From NCBI RefSeq assembly GCF_002095485.1, contig NZ_MLFS01000036.1:1-48907 (forward strand): a stretch of DNA of 48,907 bases, given 5' to 3'. The notes below the pieces were generated by a model that worked only from the letters and a program-made list of their open reading frames with translations, searched no databases and was not told the origin of the DNA. This document shows, in pieces, positions 16,373 to 26,885 of this stretch. Both the position numbers and the translations under genes were made by a program. How positions within the stretch are numbered: the stretch's first letter is position 1; each line of letters starts with the position of its first letter. Source of the stretch: Pantoea wallisii (GTDB lineage Bacteria > Pseudomonadota > Gammaproteobacteria > Enterobacterales > Enterobacteriaceae).

Positions 16373-18447
16373 TTAAGGGCGTCTGAACAGGGCCAGACTG
16401 CGTCCTTCCAGCTCAAAATCCTTCTCTTTAGTGATCACAAGGCCCTGCTTCGCGGTATCGGAGGTGGTCAGCTCCAGCACCCAACCGCCTTCGCCAAACT
16501 GCGGGATACGGAAGGGCACGTTGCCTTCAAACGGATTGAACAGCATCAGCACGTCATGCCAGATACCGTCTTCGGTCTGCAGATCCTCGCGTCCAATGTA
16601 AACGCCCAGCGTGGAACCCTCCTCCCACTGCTCCTCCTGCTGGAACCCACCGCCGGCATTGAACCACTTAATCTCCATGCCATCGCGCCAGCTCTCACGG
16701 CGCAGCAGCGGCTGGCTGGCACGCAGCGCAATCAGGTGACGGGTGAATTCACGCAGCGCATCGGCTGAGGCGGGCAGGTTCTCCCAATGCAGCCAGGAGA
16801 TCTCGCTATCCTGACAGTAACCGTTATTGTTACCCAGCTGGCTGCGACCAAACTCATCCCCCGCCAGCAGCATCGGCGTACCGTGAGAGAAGAGCAGCGT
16901 TGCAAGGAAGTTGCGCTTCTGCCGTTCGCGCACGGCATTTATGCCTTCATCTTCGGTCGGGCCTTCCGCGCCGTAGTTGTAAGAGCGGTTATCGTTGTGG
17001 CCGTCGTTGTTATCCTCGCCGTTAGCCTCGTTGTGCTTCTCGTTGTAGGAGACCAAATCGTTCAGCGTAAAACCGTCATGGGCCGTCAGGAAGTTAACAC
17101 TGGCCCACGGACGACGGCCGCGCTGATCGTAGAGATCGCCGGAGCCCAACAGGCGCGCAGCAAAATCAGTAGAGACGTTGTCGCCTTTCCAGTATTCGCG
17201 CACCGTATCCCGGTATTTATCATTCCACTCCGCCCAGCCTGGCGGGAAGCCGCCAACCTGATAGCCTCCCGGGCCGATGTCCCAGGGTTCGCCGATCAGT
17301 TTCAGTTTTGACAGTACCGGGTCCTGCGTTACCGCATCAAAGAAACCGCCGCGCTGGTCAAAGCCCTCCGGCTCGCGACCGAGAATGGTGCCGAGATCGA
17401 AACGAAAACCGTCAATATGCATCGATTCCGCCCAGTAACGCAGTGAATCCATCACCAGCTGTAACACGCGCGGATGGGAGGTGTTCACGGTATTGCCGGT
17501 GCCGGTATCGTTGATGTAATAGCGGTGCTGATCGGGCAGGGTGCGGTAATAGGAGAAGTTATCGATGCCCTTAAAGGAGAGTGTCGGACCCAGCTCATTG
17601 CCCTCCGCCGTGTGGTTATACACCACGTCGAGGATCACCTCGATGCCGGCATCGTGATAGGCGCGCACCATATCACGGAAGCCCTGGATCCCCCGCGGCC
17701 CGAAGTAGCGGCTGGCCGGCGCAAAGAAGGCCAGTGAGTTATAACCCCAGAAGTTTTTCAGATCGCGATCCAGCAGGTGCTGGTCGTCCGGGAACCAGTG
17801 CACCGGTAACAGCTCAACGGAGGTCACCCCCAGACTTTTGATGTAATCCACCGTGGCTTTATGGCCCATGCCGTCGTAAGTGCCGCGCATCTCTGCCGGC
17901 ACCAGCGGATTGAGCTGGGTAAAGCCCTTAACGTGGGTCTCATAGATAAGGGTTTGCGGCCAGGGAATGTCAGGCCGGTTGTTATCCTGCCAGTCAAACT
18001 CATTGGGATCGATGACGCGGCACTTAGGCGTAAAGGGCGCGCTGTCCCGGGTATCGAATGTTAAGTCTTTATCCTCGTGCAACAGCTCATAGGCGAAGTG
18101 CGCTTCGTTCCAGTTGATGTCGCCGTGCAGTTCGCGCGCATAGGGATCAATCAGCAGCTTATTCGGGTTAAAGCGATGACCGTTCTCCGGGTCAAAAGGC
18201 CCGTGCACGCGATACCCGTACAGCGCGCCAGGCTGCAGGCCCGGCACATACCCGTGCCAGATCTCATGGGTATATTCAGGTAGATCGAAACGGGCAATCT
18301 CATGCTGACCGCTTGGGTCATACAGGCACAGCTCTACGCGCTCTGCGTGCGCGGAGAACAGGCAAAGTTAACGCCATGGCCATCGTAATTGGCACCCAGA
18401 GCGTGGCCCGAACCAGCCGTAATTGCGGAAGGTTTACCGTTTGACAT
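16373..18447 (-). pseudogene. glgX: Glycogen/maltodextrin debranching enzyme GlgX/TreX, frameshifted near its N-terminus
   Basis: This GH13 isoamylase-type enzyme (about 691 residues when repaired) hydrolyses alpha-1,6 branches to release linear maltodextrins. Intact blocks include YGYRVHGPFDP, VILDVVYNHTAEG, DGFRFDLGTILGREP with the catalytic Asp, and LTAHDGFTLNDLVSY. The strong start ATG 18447 follows GGAGAGGA, but 28 codons later the frame is lost: GVNFA should continue LFSAHAERVELCLYDP, which is found in the next frame. One base is missing at 18361-18363 (GCCTG for GCCCTG). It is the last gene of treZ-treY-glgX, so TreX is the functional description. Without repair a start further in would remove part of the carbohydrate-binding N-terminal domain. 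Confidence 0.85.
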
Positions 18448-18508
18448 TCAATCCTCTCCATCCAGTGAATAGATATTCATGCAAAAACAACAGGTTAATC
18501 GGACAGAG

Positions 18509-21004
18509 TTAGCTGCTGAATAACACCAGCGGCGCACTGTAGCTAACGTTATCCAGCGCGATGCTTTCGGCGATGGCGTAAGTTTCCCCATTTAACACAT
18601 TGCGATACTGGCGATGAGCCAGTGATTCATTGAGCGCCACAGTGGTGTGTGTCCATTGCGCATCGGTAAATATCAGGCGCGGCACGATGATCAGCAGTGC
18701 GCTTTCGCTATCCTGACGGGCAAAGGCGATCACTTTGTCAGCGTGTTCCCCGGCGACACTCAGCGGCTGGTAGTCACCAAAACGGAACAGCGCGGGGCGA
18801 TCGCGCCGCAAATGCAGCAGGCGGGCAACGATTTGCTGCTTCAGGCGTCCGCTCAGCCAATCCTGCTGCTGGCTGAAATCCGGCGCGCTGTGGATATCCA
18901 GCTGTTCTGCCAACCGGGCAAAGTCCGGCTCACGGCGGTTATCGGGATCGACAAGGCTGAAATCCAGCGCCTCGCAACCCTGATAGATATCCGGCACGCC
19001 CGGTGCGGCCAGCTTGATCACCGTCTGCGTCAGGCTATTAACCAGACCGGCACGGATAAACGGCTGCAGCGCATGGCCGAAGTCTTCGAGAAACGCGGTG
19101 TTCTGCGGTGACAGCAGCTGGCGCGCATAGCTCAGTACGGCTTCTTCATAGGCTTCATTATTATCCGCCCAGTCGGTGCGCAATTTGGCTTCCCGCAGCG
19201 CTTTTTCCACAAAGGGTATAAAGCGTTCGCACAGCGCCTCAAGCGCGGCGCTGTCTGTAGCGTGCATTGTGGCGGGCCACACACCTGCCAGCGCCTGATA
19301 GAGCATCCACTCTACCGCCGGTTCCGGGGCATCACCGTCATCCAGGGTGACAATGTGCGACTGATTAAGCTGGCGCCAGCGCGTGACATTTTCTGCCCAT
19401 AGCGCGGGTGCTTCGCTCAGGGTATAGAGCCGCGCGCGGGCATCTTCACCGCGCTTAGTATCGTGGGTAGAAGTCGTGGAGATCGCATCCGGCTGGTGCG
19501 CAAGGCGCGTCTGCATCTCTTCATGGAAGTGCGCCACCGAGAAGGCGTGCGGCAGCGGTTCGGCACCCACTTCATTAATCGCCAGCGCCACGTTATTACG
19601 GAAGAACAGCGTATCCTCTACTGACTTCGCCATCAGCGGACCGGTCAGCTGCTGGAAACGGGCGCGGAACTCGGCCGCGTCGTGCTCGCCCTGTTCCGTT
19701 ACGGCACCCAGCAGCAGCGCCTGAATAAAGCTGAGCGCAGCAGGTGAAGCGCTGTGTTTCACCTCTTCCAGCACCTGCAGCAGCAGCTCTTCACCGGCCA
19801 GCGGCATACCCGCTGCCTGTCCATAAGTGCGGTATACCGGGAAAGCGATCAGCAGCTCGCGCAGCGCCACATGCAGCTCCGCTTCGCCAAAGTTACGATG
19901 CTCCTGCTGCGTGACGTTACCGGCGATCGCCAGCAGACGGGCAAACTCACCGGCAAAGTTGCGGTCGACCATCAGCTCACGCGCCGCCCGCAGGCCAGCC
20001 CTCACGTCGTTACGCTGGCCGGTTACCGCTTCATAGGTCAGGTGCAGCATGTCAATCTGGCTATCATCAATCAGCGCATGCGAGAGCGCTGCGATGAACT
20101 CGTACCCGGTTGTGCCGGAGATCGGCCATTCGTCGGGCAGCTGTTCACCCTCAGCAAGAATTTTCTCCACCGTGATGTAACACGCGTCGCCCACAGCCTG
20201 GCGCAGCTGCTGCAGATAGCCCAACGGATCGGCCAGACCGTCAACGTGATCAACGCGCAGGCCATCCACGACACCGGCATGCACCAGTTCAAGGATGAGC
20301 CGGTGGGTATCCGCAAATACCGCTTCATCCTCTACGCGCACGCCCACCAGACCGGTGATCTCAAAAAAGCGACGGTAAGAGAGCTGGCTGCGTGCCGTGC
20401 GCCAGCTGGTCAGCTGCCATGGCTGCTGCGCATGCAGGGCCGTAATGGCGGCCGGATCGCGCATTGCCAGTACATCGCTCTCGCGTCCCTGCCAGCTGGC
20501 AGGCGTAAGCGGATACTCGCTGTCGAAGTAGGCCAGCACCGGTTTACCACTTGTACTACCCGCCTTAATGCTCAGGTCACCGTTCGCCAGCACGCGGTCA
20601 AAATCGTCTCCGAGGAACGGCAGCGTCAGCTTGCGTGACCAGTCGATATCAAAATAGCGTGCATAAGCGCTGGCTTCACCATGCTCAATCACATCGTGCC
20701 ACCAGGCGTTCTCCAGTGACGCGGCCATGTGATTTGGCACGATATCCAGAATCAGGCCGATTTCTGCCTGCTTCAGCGCCGCAGAGAGGCGATCAAAACC
20801 GGCGCGACCGCCGATGGCCGGATCGATCTCGTTGGCATCGGTGACATCGTAGCCGTGTGTGGAATCACGGGTGGCGGTAAAGATGGGCGAAGCGTACAGA
20901 TGACTGATGCCGAGCTGCTGTAAATAGGGCACCAGCGCCGCCGCGCGGTCAAACGTCATGCCGTTACGAAACTGAATACGATACGTCGCGGTTGGTATAC
21001 TCAT
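18509..21004 (-). CDS. treY: Malto-oligosyltrehalose synthase TreY
   Basis: The 831-residue GH13 enzyme rearranges the reducing-end alpha-1,4 bond of maltodextrins to alpha-1,1, giving a maltooligosyl trehalose. Family marks are TATYRIQFRNGMTFD-A at the start, YASPIFTATRDSTHGYDVTD (region I), LDIVPNHMA, GLRVDHVDGLADP with the catalytic Asp, a TSTHDTKRGEDARAR block and PGVPDIYQGCE near the C-terminus. Its ATG overlaps the treZ stop (ATGA), so translation is coupled. The product is passed to TreZ, and GlgX/TreX supplies linear chains. Together this is the OtsAB-independent trehalose route, used for osmotic and desiccation protection. Confidence 0.96.
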   Translation of the reverse strand: MSIPTATYRIQFRNGMTFDRAAALVPYLQQLGISHLYASPIFTATRDSTHGYDVTDANEIDPAIGGRAGFDRLSAALKQAEIGLILDIVPNHMAASLENAWWHDVIEHGEASAYARYFDIDWSRKLTLPFLGDDFDRVLANGDLSIKAGSTSGKPVLAYFDSEYPLTPASWQGRESDVLAMRDPAAITALHAQQPWQLTSWRTARSQLSYRRFFEITGLVGVRVEDEAVFADTHRLILELVHAGVVDGLRVDHVDGLADPLGYLQQLRQAVGDACYITVEKILAEGEQLPDEWPISGTTGYEFIAALSHALIDDSQIDMLHLTYEAVTGQRNDVRAGLRAARELMVDRNFAGEFARLLAIAGNVTQQEHRNFGEAELHVALRELLIAFPVYRTYGQAAGMPLAGEELLLQVLEEVKHSASPAALSFIQALLLGAVTEQGEHDAAEFRARFQQLTGPLMAKSVEDTLFFRNNVALAINEVGAEPLPHAFSVAHFHEEMQTRLAHQPDAISTTSTHDTKRGEDARARLYTLSEAPALWAENVTRWRQLNQSHIVTLDDGDAPEPAVEWMLYQALAGVWPATMHATDSAALEALCERFIPFVEKALREAKLRTDWADNNEAYEEAVLSYARQLLSPQNTAFLEDFGHALQPFIRAGLVNSLTQTVIKLAAPGVPDIYQGCEALDFSLVDPDNRREPDFARLAEQLDIHSAPDFSQQQDWLSGRLKQQIVARLLHLRRDRPALFRFGDYQPLSVAGEHADKVIAFARQDSESALLIIVPRLIFTDAQWTHTTVALNESLAHRQYRNVLNGETYAIAESIALDNVSYSAPLVLFSS

Positions 21005-22784
21005 TGTGCAGCTCCCTGGGCAAGACGCACGATAATGGAATGCTGCGGCAGATCGCCGCTCTCCTGCGGCCAGGCAAAAATTGTTTCACCCGGCATCTCC
21101 GGCAGCGCCTGCGTCTGCCTCTCAATATTCAGCGCCAGCGACAGCTGCCCCTGCGGGAACTGCCAGCTCACTGCAACCATGCCTGGCGCGGTATGCAGCA
21201 CGGTACCGCTGTTGCCTTGCGCGTCGGCCAGCAGCGGCACAATATGGTGCTGACGCAGCTGCAGCAGCTGGCGCGTCAGAGAGAGCCAGGCTTTGCCTTC
21301 CGCGCTCTGCTGCTTGTCCCAGTCCAGCCGGGATCGGATAAAGGTCTCTTCTGCGTTGGGATCGGGCACATTGTCGTCGTGGCCGGCATGACCGGTAAAT
21401 TCACGCGCGCGGCCTTCGCGCACCGCTTTGGCTAAATCGCCGTGGAAATCGGTAAAGAACAGGAACGGGTTGGTTTCGCCATACTCTTCGCCCATAAACA
21501 GCAGCGGAATATGCGGTGACAGTAGCAGGGTGGCCAGCAGCACTTTGGTGCGGTCAGCGCCTGCAAGGGTAATCAACCGTTCACCGTGTGCGCGGTTACC
21601 GACCTGGTCATGATTCTGGATGAAATCAACAAACGCCACCGGTGGCTGGCTAACGCTTGGCACGCCGCGGCGCTCGCCACTTTGCGGTGAGAGTTCGCCT
21701 GATAAGCGAAACCTTCTGTAAGGATGCGCGCAATCAGCTTTTCCGGCACGTCAGCAAAATCCTGGTAATAGGCGTGCGTTTCGCCCGTCGCAAACACGTG
21801 AATGGCGTTGTGGAAATCATCGTTCCACTCGCCGCTAAACAGTGGCGTATTGCCGTCTTTATCGCGTGGATGCAGGAAAATAACGTTACGGCTATCTTCC
21901 GTGGTGAGATGGACAGGACGCTCCGTGATTGTCTGGCGGATGCGCTCGGCGATCTCAATCAGGATGTGCTTGCTGGCGGTATCCTCAATCTGATCGATAG
22001 CATCAAACCGCAGGCCATCAAGATTGAACTCTTTTAGCCAGTAGAGGGGCGCTTCAACGATGTAGCGCCGGACGGCATCGACATCATAGGCGATTCCGGC
22101 ACCCCAGGGTGTCATGCGCTCTTCATGGAAGAATTGCGGGGCCAGCAGCGGCAGATAGTTGCCCTCCGGACCAAAGTGATTAAGCACGATATCCAGCACC
22201 ACCGAAATACCCAGCGCGTGTGCGGCATCAACAAAAGCTTTGAAATCATCCGGGGAGCCGTATGCAGAGTGCGGGGCATAAAGCAGCACGCCGTCATAGC
22301 CCCAGCCGCGATTTCCCCCAAACTGTGAGACCGGCAGCACTTCGATCATTGTGATACCCAGCTCCGCCAGCTGCGCTAAGCGGGGGATAGCGGCCTGGAA
22401 CGTGCCTTCTGCAGTAAACGTGCCGATGTGCAGCTCATAAACCACGCTCTCCTGCCATGGCCGCCCTTGCCAGTCAGTATGCTGCCAGCGATAGCGTTCA
22501 GGATCGATGACAAGGGAAGGGCCGTTGACGTCGCCGCTCTGCGCCCGCGCGGCGGGATCGGGAACAGTTGTGCCATCAGCCAGCACATAGTTATATTCGG
22601 AGCCATGCTGCACGTTGTTAAGCGTCAGGCTAAACCAGCCATCGGCCTGCGACGACATAGCGTGCTCCTGCCCGTCAACGCGTAACGTGATCTGCTGCTG
22701 GCCCGGTGCCCACAGGCGAAAACGCACGGTGCCGTCAGCAAGGATTTCAGCACCCCAGGATTTTTCCAATGTTGTGGATTCCAT
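21001..22784 (-). pseudogene. treZ: Malto-oligosyltrehalose trehalohydrolase TreZ, interrupted by one missing base
   Basis: TreZ releases trehalose from maltooligosyl trehalose. The first frame carries the N-terminal CBM48-like domain (VRFRLWAPGQQQITLRVDG), the VYELHIGTFT motif, VVLDIVLNHFGPEGN and LDGLRFDAIDQI with the catalytic Asp. It then breaks after GFAYQ. The next frame continues from SGERRGVPSVSQPPVAFVDF through FIQNHDQVGNRAHGERL and FMGEEYGE to the end. A missing base at 21698-21699 (CAGGCG for CAGGGCG) explains the break, and the repaired protein has 594 residues, the normal length. The start follows GAGG. It is first in the operon with treY and glgX. Confidence 0.88.
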
Positions 22785-23110
22785 TCTTTTGCCTCGTTAA
22801 GCCCTGAGCGGGCAATGGACGACATCAAGCGATTCGCGTTCCTGAAAACATTACTCTCTGAATACAAAAGACTAATCGCCCTGGTAAGTAAGCGAATACC
22901 CTGATAAACCGCTGAGTACACTGAAAAATCATAGTCTATATTTTCAAATTTAATTCCCGCTGCGCTTTAAACAGTGGGGAAAAGAAAATTTTCCGAATTG
23001 TTCGCTTAAGCCGCATTTTTTCGCTGTCATAGGCTACGGTTATGTTTACGCATTTAAACGATGCGCGAATAAAGCCAGACGGCACAGCAAAAATAATGAG
23101 GAGATTACTG
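22785..23110. other. 326-bp divergent promoter region between treZ and yjbJ
   Basis: No gene is supported. The region is notably A/T-rich from 22920 to 23030. On the plus strand CTACGGT at 23034-23040 and on the minus strand CTATGAT at 22929-22935 loosely resemble sigma-S -10 elements (consensus CTATACT). Since both the trehalose operon and yjbJ-type genes are stress genes elsewhere, a shared stress-responsive promoter region is plausible but unproven. Confidence 0.35.
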
Positions 23111-23320
23111 ATGAACGAAGATCGAATCAGCGGCAACTGGAAGCAATTCAAAGGGAAAGTAAAAGAGAAGTGGGGCCAGCTCACTGATGATGATTTAGAC
23201 GTAGCGGAAGGAAAACGCGATCAATTAGTGGGTCGTATTCAGGAACGTTATGGCTACGGCAAAGATCAGGCAGAAAAAGAACTGAAAGATTGGGAAGACA
23301 GTAATAAGTACCACTGGTAA
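23111..23320 (+). CDS. yjbJ: CsbD-family stress protein YjbJ
   Basis: The 69-residue protein is nearly the same as E. coli YjbJ (also 69 residues): SGNWKQFKGKVKEKWGQL, then EGKRDQLVGRIQERYGYGKD and a terminal W. CsbD proteins are small, highly charged, abundant cytoplasmic proteins of the general stress response (sigma-B in Bacillus; E. coli YjbJ rises in stationary phase and osmotic stress). Their molecular function is unknown. GAGGAG lies seven bases before the ATG 23111; the longer frame from 23042 is not family-like. It is divergent from treZ, consistent with an osmotic-stress theme. Confidence 0.94.
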   Translation: MNEDRISGNWKQFKGKVKEKWGQLTDDDLDVAEGKRDQLVGRIQERYGYGKDQAEKELKDWEDSNKYHW

Positions 23321-23332
23321 GTTCAGCCTGCC

Positions 23333-23353
23333 CCGGCACGCGAAGCGTGCCGG
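23333..23353 (+). terminator. Intrinsic terminator of yjbJ
   Basis: CCGGCACGC-GAA-GCGTGCCGG is a 9-bp perfect stem with a three-base loop, followed by TATTAATGGT, 13 bases after the yjbJ stop. The stretch from 23354 to 23593 holds no gene that I can see; it contains a pyrimidine-rich tract around 23390-23425. Confidence 0.8.
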
Positions 23354-23593
23354 TATTAATGGTGCGTTCGTCATACCTCAATATCAGCTTATCTCTCTAT
23401 TCTCTCTATTTCTTATCCTTCACGGACGTCATTTTTCTTCGCGAATTATTCCCGCTCTGAGAGCCTGTAATTTACGTTCGCTGAAGCGTCAAATATAGTC
23501 ATGCCAATCTTCAGGTTACTCCTCGCACAGTGTGATATCGCCGCATCAATTATTGGGCGGCCCGGTACCCTGCATTGACACGCCCGCAATACT

Positions 23594-24873
23594 TTACAGC
23601 GGCCGACGATGATCGTCCCTGTTGAGCGTGAGCAGCGCCACAAAACTGACCAGTGCAGTGGCCATGACATACCAGGCGGGAATATCAGCGTTTCCGGTCT
23701 GTTTCATCAGGCCGGTGATAATTAAGCCGGCACAGCCTGAAAAGAGCGCATTGGATAACGAATAGGCCAGTCCCAGCCCGGTATAGCGCACACGCGTCGG
23801 AAACATTTCGGCCAGCATTGCCGGTCCCGGTCCGGCCAACATACCGACCAGCGCGCCCGCAATAAACACCACCGCCGCTTTAATGAGCATGCCATTGTCC
23901 GGACTCTGCAGCACCTTCAGCAGCGGAAACGCCAGCACCAGCAACATAAAGGTCGCCAGCAGCATGACGGTCCGGCGACCGTAGCGATCGCTGAGGATCC
24001 CCGCCGGCAGAATGGTGGCCGCAAAACCCAAATTGGAGATGACCGCAATCAGGAGCGCCTGATTGAAACCGGTATGCAGCGCCGCCTGCAGGTAGGTTGG
24101 CATGATGACCAGATAGGTATAACCGGCAGCAGACCACACCATTAAACGGCCGATACCCAGCGCGATGCGCGTGCGGTCGCAACCGGGGAGGCGTGTTCGG
24201 CCTCCGCGCCTTTTGTTTTTGTAAACTGCGGCGACTCGTCCAGACCGGTGCGCAGCCATAGCGCCAGCAGGCCCAGCGGCAGCGCCAGCAGGAAGGGGAT
24301 GCGCCAGCCCCAGTCGAGCATTGCCGCCTCGCCCAGCATCAGCGGCAGGAGTGCCACGACCGCCGCACCGGCTAACAGCCCGAAGGCGACGGTGAGCGAC
24401 TGCCATGCACCGTAAAATCCCCGCTTCCCCGGTGGGGCAAACTCAGTCATCAGCGCCACCGCGCCGCCGTATTCGCCCCCGGCGAACAGCCCCTGCAAAA
24501 TGCGCAGCAGGGTAATCAGTAGCGGTGCCGCCACGCCAATAGTGGCATAGACCGGCACCAGTCCAATCGCCACGGTGGCCAGCGTCATACAGATCAGTAC
24601 GCCAATCAGCACCGGTTTTCGTCCGTAGCGATCGCCCAGCCGGCCGAAAACAATTGCCCCTAAGGGGCGAAAGAAGAAGGCGACGGCAAACGCCGCATAG
24701 GTAAGGATCAGACTGGTCAGGGCGCTTTCGCCTGCCAGCTGGAAAAAGTTTTTGGCAATCAGCGTGGCCATAAAGCCGTAAACGGCAAACTCATACCACT
24801 CGATAAAATTGCCGACCGATCCGGCAATCAATACGCGCTTTTGGGTCGCAGACATGGCAACGGCAGCAGTCAT
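23594..24873 (-). pseudogene. MHS-family (metabolite:H+ symporter) MFS transporter, one missing base
   Basis: The first frame encodes helices 1-6 of a MHS transporter (GNFIEWYEFAVYGFMATLIA, then GRLGDRYGRKPVLIG and GGEYGGAVALMTE). The second encodes helices 7-12 (GYTYLVIMPTYLQAAL, then GILSDRYGRRTVMLLA and MFPTRVRYTGLGLAYS). The break is in the central cytoplasmic loop; adding a base at 24175-24176 restores VATRTRIALGIGRLMVW and a 426-residue protein of normal size. AAGGAA precedes the ATG 24873. The family moves organic acids, betaines or similar solutes with protons. The substrate is unknown. It follows proP on the same strand, a relative of the same MHS family. Confidence 0.8.
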
Positions 24874-25011
24874 TTCAGGTTCCTTATTGACAGAGGCGCT
24901 GACCATCCTGCGATTAGGAGCAAAGTGAAACAATGATTAGTTGAATTTGGTTGCTGAAAACCACTGTGAGCGCAAGGTTTGGCTTAACGGCGGGGGAAAG
25001 CGTCAGGGAAG

Positions 25012-25031
25012 TGGCGGCACGACGGCCGCCA
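25012..25031 (-). terminator. Probable proP terminator
   Basis: TGGCGGC-(6 bases)-GCCGCCA lies about 20 bases past the proP stop, between proP and the next transporter gene on the same strand. No clear T-run follows. Confidence 0.5.
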
Positions 25032-25051
25032 GTAGATCGATGATTGCGCTA

Positions 25052-26491
25052 TCAGGCAGGTTTTCGCTGCTGCACTTTGCGATGACGCTGTTTACGCAGC
25101 TTATCAATCAGCTTATGCGCTTCTGCTTCCGTCGCTACCGCCGGTGATGAGCCCTTCAGCGGTTTACGCGCGGTTTCGCTTAGCGTCAGGACAGTAATCA
25201 ATCCGATAATCCCGGCACCCATCATGTAGTAAGCCGGCATCATGGCATTGTGCGTGGTATCCACCAGCCATGCGGTGATTAATGGCGTGGTACCACCAAA
25301 CAGTGACACCGATAAGTTGAAACCGATCGCTAACGCGCTGTAACGAATATCCGTGACAAACAGTGCCGGTAGGGTTGCCGGCATGGTGCCGCTAAAGCAG
25401 GTATGCAGCAGGCCTAACACGGCCAGACCGGTAAATACCCACATCATATTGCCGGAGCCAATTAACATGAAGGCCGGGATCGCCAGAATAATTAATCCCA
25501 GTGCACCGAATCCAATCACCGGTTTACGACCAATGCGATCCGTAAAATGGCCCCACATGAGGGTTAAAGGCATCATGATAAACATCACCACCATGACCAG
25601 CAGCAGGCCGGATAATTCACTCAGCCCCAGTACGCCGGTTAAATAACTGGGCATGTAAGCCGTCAGCATATAATTGGAGACGTTAAACAGCAGTACCAGA
25701 CCAATACATTTCAGCAGCGGTTTACTCTGCGTACGCAACATCTGCCAGACGCTGAGCGGTGGCTTATTGTGCTCAAGCTCTTCGCGTTTATCCATATGGT
25801 CTTTAAACGCCGGCGTCTCTTCCAGTTTCAGGCGAATATAGAGGCCAAACAGGCCCAGCGGTGCGGCAAGGAAGAAGGGAATACGCCAGCCCCAGTCCAT
25901 CATGGCTTCGTGTGGTAATACCGCAATCATACCGGTTACCAGACTGGCGCCCAGCAGGTAGCCCGCCAGCGTGCCGAACTCCAGGAAGCTACCCATAAAA
26001 CCACGGCGCTTATCGGTGGAGTACTCAGCGATAAATGTGGCGGCCCCGCCATATTCGCCACCGGTTGAGAATCCCTGTACCAGACGTGCCACCAGCAACA
26101 GAATTGGCGCAGCAATACCAATGCTGGCATAGCTGGGAATTAAACCGATACAGAAGGTACCGATCGACATCATAATCATGGTGAAAGCCAGTACTTTTTG
26201 TCGGCCGAAACGATCGCCCAGCGGACCAAATACCATGCCACCAATTGGACGCACTAAAAATGCTGCGGCAAAGGTACCGAAGGAGGCGATTAATTGCGCG
26301 GTGGTACTGGCATCGGGAAAGAAGACCTGTCCGATAATGACGGCCAGATAACTGTATACCCCGAAATCAAACCACTCCATGGTATTACCCAGCGCAGCAG
26401 CACTAACGGCGCGCTTCAGTAATTTGTTGTCGATGACGGTAATATCATCAACGGTGAGATCGGGCTTATTCGAAATCGTTCCTGTGCTCAT
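25052..26491 (-). CDS. proP: Proline/glycine betaine:H+ symporter ProP
   Basis: The 479-residue MFS transporter follows E. coli ProP closely: VTVIDN-like start (DITVIDNKLLKRAVSAAALG), EWFDFGVYSYLAV, GGEYGGAATFIAEYS, RGFMGSFLEFG, DWGWRIPFFLAAPLGLFGLY and a final LSETARKPLKG. It accumulates proline, betaine and ectoine under osmotic stress in the inner membrane. The C-terminal tail after the last helix is short and basic (KLIDKLRKQRHRKVQQRK) and lacks the acidic/heptad coiled coil of E. coli ProP, so osmosensing may be tuned differently. The long leader contains a 12-bp inverted repeat at 26521-26570. Confidence 0.87.
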   Translation of the reverse strand: MSTGTISNKPDLTVDDITVIDNKLLKRAVSAAALGNTMEWFDFGVYSYLAVIIGQVFFPDASTTAQLIASFGTFAAAFLVRPIGGMVFGPLGDRFGRQKVLAFTMIMMSIGTFCIGLIPSYASIGIAAPILLLVARLVQGFSTGGEYGGAATFIAEYSTDKRRGFMGSFLEFGTLAGYLLGASLVTGMIAVLPHEAMMDWGWRIPFFLAAPLGLFGLYIRLKLEETPAFKDHMDKREELEHNKPPLSVWQMLRTQSKPLLKCIGLVLLFNVSNYMLTAYMPSYLTGVLGLSELSGLLLVMVVMFIMMPLTLMWGHFTDRIGRKPVIGFGALGLIILAIPAFMLIGSGNMMWVFTGLAVLGLLHTCFSGTMPATLPALFVTDIRYSALAIGFNLSVSLFGGTTPLITAWLVDTTHNAMMPAYYMMGAGIIGLITVLTLSETARKPLKGSSPAVATEAEAHKLIDKLRKQRHRKVQQRKPA

Positions 26492-26520
26492 AAATTCCCC
26501 ATGAGTGATAATGGAGCGAT

Positions 26521-26570
26521 CTTATAGCTTTCGCAGCCGATATTTCATTCATGGAAATGAAAGCTATAAG
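26521..26570. promoter_or_regulatory. Inverted repeat in the proP 5' region with alternative pairing
   Basis: CTTATAGCTTTC (26521-26532) and GAAAGCTATAAG (26559-26570) are a perfect 12-bp inverted repeat with a 26-base loop, starting 30 bases upstream of the proP ATG. Inside, TTTCATT (26543-26549) can pair with AATGAAA (26556-26562), which overlaps the outer right arm, so the two hairpins compete. The rest of the 394-bp gap to 26885 shows no gene. Confidence 0.6.
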
Positions 26571-26885
26571 AGGCTGAAAGGCGGACACCTTAAAAAATAT
26601 TTTTTCTTTACGCAAGTTTGTGACATATATCGCTGTAAATAAGCGTAGCGTTGAAGTAAGCGACTGTCAAAATGCGTAAGAGACGAATGAATGCATTATG
26701 TTGCGCAGAGGGAATTAACCCGGTATTTAGCCTGAGATGACGGGGCAGGGCAGTAATATCCAGGGGAATATGCTGCATCGCAATGAAAGACGTAACCTGC
26801 CTGCAAAAGCGATCCGGCCGCGCCGGCAGCTGGCTGTTTGTGCTTCAGCTGTTAAGGTTAACGATGTAACCAAACAGGAGGCGCT

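Noticed and set aside
19754..20638. 294-codon open frame on the plus strand within treY
   Set aside because: Antisense to treY, low complexity in Arg/Gln/His, no motif, no start signal.
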